Shown here: piece after piece, positions 7,141 to 12,306 of the stretch | How positions within the stretch are numbered: position 1 is the stretch's first letter | How the letters are laid out: the number at the start of each line of letters is the position of its first letter | Assembly: GCA_003509065.1 (NCBI GenBank) | Contig: DODG01000208.1 | Coordinates: 1-12,306 of the forward strand | Reading direction: 5' to 3' | DNA: 12,306 nt | Source: Acidobacteriota bacterium | GTDB lineage: Bacteria > Acidobacteriota > Vicinamibacteria > Vicinamibacterales > UBA823 | Program-made: the position numbers and the translations under genes | Notes under the pieces: model-generated | The model's input: only the letters and a program-made list of their open reading frames with translations | The model's database searches: none | What the model was told of the DNA's origin: nothing

Positions 7141-8138
7141 TGTTCGAGATAGCGTGACAAGTCTGGGGCTAGAAGCTGTGCTATGTCGGGATCATGCATG
7201 TTTTCACGGGTTGCCAAACGCACGCCAGTGTCCTGACGAAGCTCAACGGACTCAGATGCCAAATGCGCAACAGCTGTTTTCACACCTAAATAGCCCATCG
7301 CCATTGGATCCTGTACAACGAGTCCGTCCAGTTCGCCCTCGCCAAGCGCTTCGACTAATTCAGCGTTAGCATCAAAACCAACAAAACGGATCTTCCCGGC
7401 CAAACCACGGCTTCGGAGAGCCAAAAGCAATCCAAACGTGCAAGATTCATTGGCACAAAAGATCCCGTCGACTTTGTCATAAGAAGTCAATAAATTTTCA
7501 GCTGCCACTTGAGCGGTTGCTGTGGTTACTCCCGAATACCGTTTCGGATCAATGAGTTCAACATTAGGAAACTCGCCTAAGGCTTCGACAAACCCTTCCT
7601 CCCGCCGCATCGTGCTCTCCGAACCTTCGGCATGACGTAACAGCAACACTTGGCCCTCACCGTTCAACAACTCGCCCATATGACGACCTGCAAGGCGCCC
7701 ACCTTCGTGGTTGTCGGTGGCCACATAACTAATGTAATCTTGCCCAACTTCACCAGCAAGACCAGAATCAATAATAATCACTGGAATGCCAGACTGTGTT
7801 GCTAAACGCACCGCGGGCAATAACGCGTTTTCATCTAGCGGAGCCAACACAATTGCATCCGCAGAACCCGTCAGTAAATTCTGTACGAGGGAAACCTGCT
7901 GATCACGGTCGTCTTCACGTTCCGGACCTCGATAAATGACGGTAATGTTCCCCAACTCTTCCTCAGCCTTTAGAGCGCCGGCATGAATCGCCTTCCAAAA
8001 ATCGTGCGTTGTGCCTTTCGGAACAACTGCGATACGTAAGCGTGACTCCTCAAGGCTGACACTCTTGTCAGCACTTTCACCGGTGCACGCCCCACAGACC
8101 GTAGCTATAAAACAAAAAGTTAAAAAGTAACGTCGCAT
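7137..8138 (-). CDS. Periplasmic sugar-binding protein of an RbsB-type ABC importer
   Basis: From the ATG at 8138 the product is 333 residues. An N-terminal signal peptide (MRR then a hydrophobic run YFLTFCFIATV) ends in CGAC, with Cys18 as a possible lipidation site, although Cys at the -3 position is unusual. The mature part is a Peripla_BP_4 two-lobe domain: LRIAVVPKGTTHDFWKAI, then a GADAIVLAPLDENAL-type segment, GIPVIIIDS, the hinge-region stretch YVATDNHEGGRLAGRHM, and VDGIFCANESCTFGLLLAL with RFVGFDAN. The binding protein captures the ligand for the ATPase and permease encoded next. An upstream GTG at 8171 is in frame but would put 11 polar residues before the signal peptide and follows a T-run with no ribosome-binding site, so I reject it. 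The ligand is unknown. It is the first gene of the operon. Confidence 0.9.
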   Translation of the reverse strand: MRRYFLTFCFIATVCGACTGESADKSVSLEESRLRIAVVPKGTTHDFWKAIHAGALKAEEELGNITVIYRGPEREDDRDQQVSLVQNLLTGSADAIVLAPLDENALLPAVRLATQSGIPVIIIDSGLAGEVGQDYISYVATDNHEGGRLAGRHMGELLNGEGQVLLLRHAEGSESTMRREEGFVEALGEFPNVELIDPKRYSGVTTATAQVAAENLLTSYDKVDGIFCANESCTFGLLLALRSRGLAGKIRFVGFDANAELVEALGEGELDGLVVQDPMAMGYLGVKTAVAHLASESVELRQDTGVRLATRENMHDPDIAQLLAPDLSRYLEQ

Positions 8139-8171
8139 AACGCCAATTCGAACATCCGAGTCATTTCTCAC

Positions 8172-8184
8172 AAAAAAAATTTTT
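8172..8184. other. A8T5 tract upstream of the sugar-binding protein gene
   Basis: Eight A followed by five T make a likely bent A-tract 34 bases upstream of the binding-protein ATG. On the minus strand it reads as an eight-T run preceded by a weak, bulged five-pair stem around CGTTA-AGC-TAA, so it could be a poor terminator for the osmoprotectant operon upstream. It could equally be part of the promoter region of the sugar transporter. Elsewhere in the 204-base gap (8139-8342) I see no clear promoter. Confidence 0.2.
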
Positions 8185-8342
8185 ACACGCTTAGCTTAAC
8201 GGAGGAACAGTGCACATGCACGGAAAACTGACAAAACCAAAAACATCTTAGTTAAATAGGACGTTTCTACTTGAAGCAGGCAATCCTAGAGTGGCATCAA
8301 ATAGCACGTTAGTTAATATGCGTTCAGATCAGCTAGAAATCT

Positions 8343-9875
8343 TTACCTAGGAGGTGCTAGTGGTAGAACACTAAGCCAATCAGCAGCGACTGCAGCCGGT
8401 GTTCGCCCTTCTCGATCAACAGCCAAATTCATATCACGCATCTGAGCAGCATCAATCGTTCCTACAAGGTCGGCTAGCGCTTCCACAACTTTCGGATTCT
8501 CAATTCGCAATCGATCACTCACAAGAATAATCGCATCGTAGGGAGGAATAACAGACAAGTCGTCTTCAAGCATGGTTAAGTCAAATGTGGAAATCCGACC
8601 ATCCGTCGAAAACGCACTAATCACATCAACTTCTGACTGTGCCAACGCTTGATACATCAAGGATGCATCCATGGTACGCCGGCTTTCAAACTCAAGAGCG
8701 TACTGATCGCGTAGTGACGTCCATTCCGGGCGACCAAAGAATTCGTAATCTCCACCCATGACAAGACGAGGCGCGTGTCGCACGAGATCGCTGATGCGTC
8801 GAATGTTTTTAGTAGCAGCATCGTCTCTTCGCATCGCTAGAACATAGGTGTTCTCAAATCCTACAGGACCGACGACTTGAACATCGTACGCATCAGCAAG
8901 CACGCGGTCGACCTCGCGCAGAACATCGTCTCGATTTTGCGAGGTGGCGTCACGTCCCATAATCGTCGCCCAGATCGTTCCCGAATAGTCCACGTAGACA
9001 TCAAGATCGCCAGCACGTAGAGCATCGAATGCAACAGTGGATCCAAGTGATGACACAACGGTCGTTTCAAGACCAGTTCGAGCAGTAATCTGTCTAGTTA
9101 AGATTTCGCTCAGTATGTATTGCTCCGTGAATGTTTTGGACCCAATCGTAATCGGTCGTGTATCACTCTCGAACAATCTTGGTATCAAGGATGCTCCAGC
9201 CCAGCTATAAAGTGCACCAAAGAAAAGGAGCGCGACAACGACTGGCACTCGCTTCCGTGTACGGACACCCTGCTCCAACCATCGAATCAAGGTATCTAGA
9301 AGCTGCGCGAGCAAGGCTGCAACGACACAGCCAACGAGAACAGCCGTATAGTTTCGCATCTGTAAGCCGCTAAAAATGTAATTACCCAGGCTTGTTGCAC
9401 CCACTGGTGTTGAAAGTGTCGCCATGCCGACCACCCAGACAGTGGACGTCCGGACGCCGCCGACAATAACTGGCAGTGCTAATGGCAACTCGACCCGCCA
9501 CAGTTGCTGAATCGGCGTCATTCCAACGCTCCGAGCTGCCTCGGTATAAACCGTATCAATCCCAGTGATTCCGATGACTGTGTTGCGCAAAATTGGAAGC
9601 GTGCTGTACAACGTTAGTCCGATGATTGCGGGAAGATAACCAATGCTCTGTAGATTAATGGCCGCAAGGATCGGCACCATAATGGCTAACAGCGCTAAAC
9701 TCGGAATGGTTTGCACGATGCCTGCCGCCCCCAACACAAACTGTTGAAGCCATCCGACACGCGCTGCAATGATACCCAGTGGCACACTGATAGCTACACC
9801 TAGAAACATCGCTACCAAGGTCAACTGGAGGTGCCCCGTGAGATTTGCTGGCAACACTGCCAGCTGCTCCATCAC
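8343..9875 (-). CDS. Osmoprotectant ABC importer: permease fused to its substrate-binding domain
   Basis: Two modules are joined in 510 residues. Residues 1-205 are a BPD_transp_1 permease (HLQLTLVAMFLGVAISVPLG, then the ATPase-contact EAA loop EAARSVGMTPIQQLWRVELP at 112-131). A further membrane helix at about 211-230 carries the chain across the membrane. Residues 241-505 form an OpuAC-type binding domain, shown by IGSKTFTEQYILSEIL and DVYVDYSGTIW, as in OpuBC/OpuCC/OsmF for betaine, choline, carnitine and related compounds. The binding domain is thus tethered outside the membrane with no separate lipoprotein needed. The gene begins at the end of the ATPase gene: the sequence GTGATG allows GTG at 9875 (four-base overlap) or ATG at 9872 (one-base overlap). 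Exact ligand is uncertain. Fused forms are known in this transporter family. Confidence 0.92.
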   Translation of the reverse strand: MMEQLAVLPANLTGHLQLTLVAMFLGVAISVPLGIIAARVGWLQQFVLGAAGIVQTIPSLALLAIMVPILAAINLQSIGYLPAIIGLTLYSTLPILRNTVIGITGIDTVYTEAARSVGMTPIQQLWRVELPLALPVIVGGVRTSTVWVVGMATLSTPVGATSLGNYIFSGLQMRNYTAVLVGCVVAALLAQLLDTLIRWLEQGVRTRKRVPVVVALLFFGALYSWAGASLIPRLFESDTRPITIGSKTFTEQYILSEILTRQITARTGLETTVVSSLGSTVAFDALRAGDLDVYVDYSGTIWATIMGRDATSQNRDDVLREVDRVLADAYDVQVVGPVGFENTYVLAMRRDDAATKNIRRISDLVRHAPRLVMGGDYEFFGRPEWTSLRDQYALEFESRRTMDASLMYQALAQSEVDVISAFSTDGRISTFDLTMLEDDLSVIPPYDAIILVSDRLRIENPKVVEALADLVGTIDAAQMRDMNLAVDREGRTPAAVAADWLSVLPLAPPR

Positions 9876-10642
9876 ACGACACCACCAGACGCCAGTAAGG
9901 CTTCTACAATTTTCGCTTGCCTGATGGGTGTACTCACCATCCGCTTAACGAATCCATCAATCGGTTTCGTTATGAGGTCTCGAGGTGTCCCTATCTGCAC
10001 GATGCACCCTTCACGCATCACTACAATCCGGTCGGCGAGAACAAGAGCCTCTGTGAAATCGTGAGTAACAAAGATGGCGGTTAAACTCAATTGCTGTTTG
10101 ATGCGAGAAAACGATACCTGTAATCGATCGCGGGTAATTGGATCGAGCGCACCGAATGGCTCGTCTAAAAGCATGAGCGATGGTTCGGCAGCAAGAGCCC
10201 GAGCAAAACCGACGCGCTGCTGTTCTCCACCAGAGAGCGTCGTTGGATAACGATTACGCATCACCTCTGGATCGAGTTCGACCAGGTCCAACACTTCCGC
10301 CACCCGCTTGTGGATACGCGTGTCTGACCAACCGAGCAAAGACAATGTGACACCCACGTTCTCTGTAATGGTCATGTGAGGAAACAATCCGACTTGCTGA
10401 AAGACATAACCAATTTTTCGACGGAGCTCATACCGCTCAAAGTGACTGGTGTCCACCCCATCGATGCACACAGACCCCGCCGTCGGTTCGATGAGTCTAT
10501 TAATCATCTTGAGCGTAGTGGTCTTCCCACAGCCAGAAGTCCCCAATAAAACCACAAGTTCACTGCGTTTGACTGTGAAAGAAACTTGATCCACGACGTT
10601 TCGATCACCGTAAGCCTTCGTCAGTTGCTCAAGTTTGATCAT
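9872..10642 (-). CDS. Osmoprotectant ABC importer ATPase (OpuBA/OpuCA-like, no CBS domains)
   Basis: This 256-residue ATPase has Walker A GTSGCGKT (34-41), Q-loop FQQVGLFPHMT (81-91), signature LSGGEQ (136-141), Walker B LMLLDEP (156-162) and switch His194 in VTHD. Phrases such as LKMINRLIEPTAGSV, FGALDPITR and the close IGTPRDLITKPIDGFVKRMV place it with the betaine/choline/carnitine importer ATPases rather than with general amino-acid importers. OpuCA and ProV carry a C-terminal CBS pair that responds to ionic strength; this protein stops about 100 residues earlier, so any osmotic sensing must lie elsewhere. It is the first gene of a two-gene operon with the permease-binding fusion. The ATG has only a weak GGTG upstream. 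Confidence 0.92.
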   Translation of the reverse strand: MIKLEQLTKAYGDRNVVDQVSFTVKRSELVVLLGTSGCGKTTTLKMINRLIEPTAGSVCIDGVDTSHFERYELRRKIGYVFQQVGLFPHMTITENVGVTLSLLGWSDTRIHKRVAEVLDLVELDPEVMRNRYPTTLSGGEQQRVGFARALAAEPSLMLLDEPFGALDPITRDRLQVSFSRIKQQLSLTAIFVTHDFTEALVLADRIVVMREGCIVQIGTPRDLITKPIDGFVKRMVSTPIRQAKIVEALLASGGVV

Positions 10643-10669
10643 AGCTATTTACACCAAATCATAATCAGA

Positions 10670-10693
10670 CCAAGGGCCGACCATCACCCTTGG
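10670..10693. promoter_or_regulatory. Hairpin in the leader of the osmoprotectant operon
   Basis: CCAAGGG (10670-10676) and CCCTTGG (10687-10693) form a perfect seven-pair stem with a ten-base loop, 27 bases upstream of the ATPase start in the 148-base gap before the operon. No T-run follows on the minus strand, so it is not a standard terminator for the gene upstream. It may be a leader hairpin or a protein-binding dyad. No promoter hexamers with acceptable spacing were found in the gap. Confidence 0.3.
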
Positions 10694-10790
10694 CGTTGCA
10701 AACGTCCAATGTGTAAAAACGAAATCCTGCTGATACTCCGACCAGAAGAGATTAACGCGTGCGCTAGCAATAATTAAGTTGCGTGACTTT

Positions 10791-10997
10791 TTACGAGCGC
10801 TCGATCCATTCCACAAAACGCGACGACTCTTGATCGGCAACAATCATCACACGAATGACGCGGTTATTGTCATGCATCAACTGCTTTGAAGCCTCACGCG
10901 CATCGTCCAGCGAAGTATACTTCCTCGCGGCCACAGGCGAATTCGTGGCGCCGCCCCTCACCGTTGCGATGAGTCTGTAAGCATTAAGTGTCGACAC
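10791..10997 (-). CDS. Small uncharacterised protein (68 aa)
   Basis: I cannot name the family. The 68-residue product has a short alpha/beta pattern: a strand YRLIATVRG, a loop, then YTSLDDAREASKQLMHDN as a helix, a strand RVIRVMIVADQ and a closing FVEWIERS. This beta-alpha-beta arrangement with no signal peptide suggests a compact cytoplasmic domain. It starts with GTG at 10997, five bases after the stop of the NTF2-like lipoprotein gene, so the two are probably one transcript; the only ribosome-binding signal is a weak GGAA inside the end of that gene. No ATG lies near the N-terminus, which lowers confidence in the exact start. The end (CGAGCGCTCG just before the stop) is a ten-base palindrome, probably by chance. 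Function unknown. Confidence 0.62.
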   Translation of the reverse strand: MSTLNAYRLIATVRGGATNSPVAARKYTSLDDAREASKQLMHDNNRVIRVMIVADQESSRFVEWIERS

Positions 10998-11002
10998 GAG
11001 CG

Positions 11003-11593
11003 CTAATTTCCAACTTCCGGTAATGAAGCGACGGGTAACGGTAAGTCACTATTCCAGATGAAACTCTCAAACTTCCAAACCCCTCCGAGCCCCCTTTTTA
11101 AGATAATGACAAACTTTCCCCGATCACGATTTTGCTGCATTTCAGGTTCGGCAGCTTCAGCCTCCTCTTGATCTACAGCATCTTCTTCCGCTTCACCTTC
11201 ATCATCGTCCACCTGAACAGGTATTTGCGTGATATTCAGAAATGTACCTGATACATAACCAAGATCGCCTTCGCCGCCCACTTCAGAAATTTCAACTTCC
11301 AGGTTACGCTCACCTTCGTTGAACATCTGCGTGTAGTACCCCGTTATCGACTCGTGACCACGAACAGTCGACGAATTCGGTGGCATTACTGCGCCGGTCC
11401 CAGCAAACATACTTGCCAGAGACTCGACATCCCCAGCATTAAAAGCTGTCGACCACTGCTCACCGATTTGCCGAAAAGCTTCGCCATCCGCTCGCGTAAA
11501 TTCTGGCCCGGTCGGTCCGCCGCCGCATGACGAGAGCACCAGACACAGCGTTGTAACCACGAGCGCACATCCAAACCTCTTGCTTGCCTTCAT
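11003..11593 (-). CDS. NTF2-like/DUF4440-type lipoprotein with an acidic insertion
   Basis: From the ATG at 11593 the product is 196 residues. It starts with a lipoprotein signal peptide (KR, hydrophobic run, lipobox LSSC with Cys23). The rest is a SnoaL/DUF4440-like NTF2 fold: GEAFRQIGEQWSTAFNAGDVESLASMFA, then the strand AVMPPNSSTVRG and a helix GYYTQMFN. A beta sheet with LGYVSGTFLNI, FVIILKR and GVWKFESFIWNSD closes the fold. Between two of these strands, at about residues 129-152, lies an insertion of almost only Asp, Glu and Ala, not usual for the fold. GAGG five bases before the ATG fixes the start; a TTG at 11629 is in frame but lacks such support. The fold binds small ligands or makes dimers in many proteins, but no catalytic residues can be assigned. 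It is likely lipid-anchored in the cell envelope. Confidence 0.83.
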   Translation of the reverse strand: MKASKRFGCALVVTTLCLVLSSCGGGPTGPEFTRADGEAFRQIGEQWSTAFNAGDVESLASMFAGTGAVMPPNSSTVRGHESITGYYTQMFNEGERNLEVEISEVGGEGDLGYVSGTFLNITQIPVQVDDDEGEAEEDAVDQEEAEAAEPEMQQNRDRGKFVIILKRGLGGVWKFESFIWNSDLPLPVASLPEVGN

Positions 11594-11742
11594 TTCTACC
11601 TCAATCTCCAAGAAAGAATCAGCCCTCAAGCCAGGTCAGCCGACGATAATCACAACTTCTCATGATAACCCATGACGACTTCACCAGGAAAACAGAACAT
11701 GATACCAAATATTCATCTATGTTTCGTCAATCCTTAATGTCC

Positions 11743-12306
11743 TCAGCGACCGAACTCGATCCCCAAGACAAGATCAACAACCCCGCCGTAACTGGCAATT
11801 CCTTCAGATACTCGATTGGCCTTCAAAAATCGGTCATAGATCCGCGCTGACCGCCGACGAATAAACGGAGTCGCCTGACTAACCCGAGTAGAAATCGCTT
11901 GAAGATCACTTCGAGGACCGTCCCCTAGGGATCCAGTTAAAGACACGCGCTGTTCGGCTGGTAAATGCCCTAACAGCTGAGTAAAGAGCTGTAGCCACCC
12001 AGAATACTGAGTAGCGACACCCCCAGTCTGACAAATTAACCATCCAACAAAACTCGCCTCGGCTTCGTCGGCGTAACCGGCTAGGTGTGCCCATTCATGA
12101 GCCACCACATATGGGCGCTCAAATGGCAAGACCTCCGGGTTGATCAAAATTTCAAGAAAAAATGGATCAACCATGCCATCGATCGCTGCCTGCCGAAAAT
12201 ACCACCCTAATGCTGATGATTTCGGTCGACCAAGAACTACTGCTCGCTTCAATCCTAGCTTGCGTTGGACCTGAGTAAACGGCATTTCAAGAATAGAATC
12301 CATCTC
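11743..12306 (-). CDS. DUF3810-type zinc-dependent peptidase-like protein, C-terminal part (partial)
   Basis: The frame is open to the window edge, so the N-terminal part is missing; an ATG at 12303 lies at the very edge and is unlikely to be the true start. The visible 187 residues carry HEWAH at about residues 69-73 of the part after that ATG, with GYADEAEASF following. This fits the H-E-x-x-H plus downstream Glu pattern of a zinc metallopeptidase and the HExxHxxGY-x-x-ExEA signature of DUF3810. The later YDRFLKANRVSEGIASYGGVVDLVL is the typical C-terminal end of that family. DUF3810 proteins are usually about 350 residues with N-terminal membrane helices, which would be in the missing part. 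Substrates are not known. The NTF2-like lipoprotein gene starts about 150 bases downstream on the same strand. Confidence 0.85.
   Translation of the reverse strand, partial: EMDSILEMPFTQVQRKLGLKRAVVLGRPKSSALGWYFRQAAIDGMVDPFFLEILINPEVLPFERPYVVAHEWAHLAGYADEAEASFVGWLICQTGGVATQYSGWLQLFTQLLGHLPAEQRVSLTGSLGDGPRSDLQAISTRVSQATPFIRRRSARIYDRFLKANRVSEGIASYGGVVDLVLGIEFGR

Noticed and set aside
11699..11730. Possible minus-strand promoter for the NTF2-like lipoprotein gene: TTGACG (11725-11730) and TATCAT (11699-11704)
   Set aside because: The hexamers are individually good but the spacer is 20 bases, too long for a normal sigma-70 promoter. CATGATA also recurs at 11661-11667, so the match may be chance.

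Overview
The window looks like an ordinary chromosomal stretch of a Gram-negative bacterium. The diderm inference rests on lipobox-type signal peptides, a periplasmic binding-protein transporter, an HflK/HflC pair and inner-membrane proteins. By eye the base composition is near 50% GC with no obvious shift along the window. DUF3014, a DUF3810-type peptidase and two small unassigned proteins would suit an Acidobacteriota-like lineage, but this is a weak guess from memory of where such families occur. I see no mobile elements, CRISPR array, rRNA or tRNA.

Layout. (1) 1-1408, plus strand: the C-terminal end of a YdjM/DUF457-type membrane hydrolase, a single-pass DUF3014 protein and an 86-residue helical hypothetical protein. 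(2) 1432-2300, minus strand: a [2Fe-2S] ferredoxin and a small DCC-family (DUF393) thiol-disulfide protein. (3) 2598-4546, plus strand: hflK and hflC, translationally coupled by a 4-base overlap and followed by a hairpin. (4) 4637-8138, minus strand: a complete RbsABC-type transporter in the order binding protein, double ATPase, permease, with 4-base overlaps at both junctions. (5) 8343-10642, minus strand: a two-gene osmoprotectant (betaine/choline/carnitine class) importer whose permease and binding protein are fused into one polypeptide. (6) 10791-12306, minus strand: a 68-residue hypothetical protein, an NTF2-like lipoprotein with an acidic insertion, and the C-terminal part of a DUF3810 zinc-peptidase-like protein cut by the window edge.

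How the genes fit together. HflK and HflC form the membrane complex that modulates FtsH, although ftsH is absent here. The two importers are each self-contained but have no catabolic or regulatory genes beside them, so their exact ligands cannot be read from context. The ferredoxin and DCC protein are both redox-type proteins but need not share a pathway.

I did not find a convincing undescribed system. The better leads are modest: the fused importer with a CBS-less ATPase, the acidic insertion in the NTF2-like lipoprotein, the two small uncharacterised proteins, and hairpins in the hflK and osmoprotectant-operon upstream regions.
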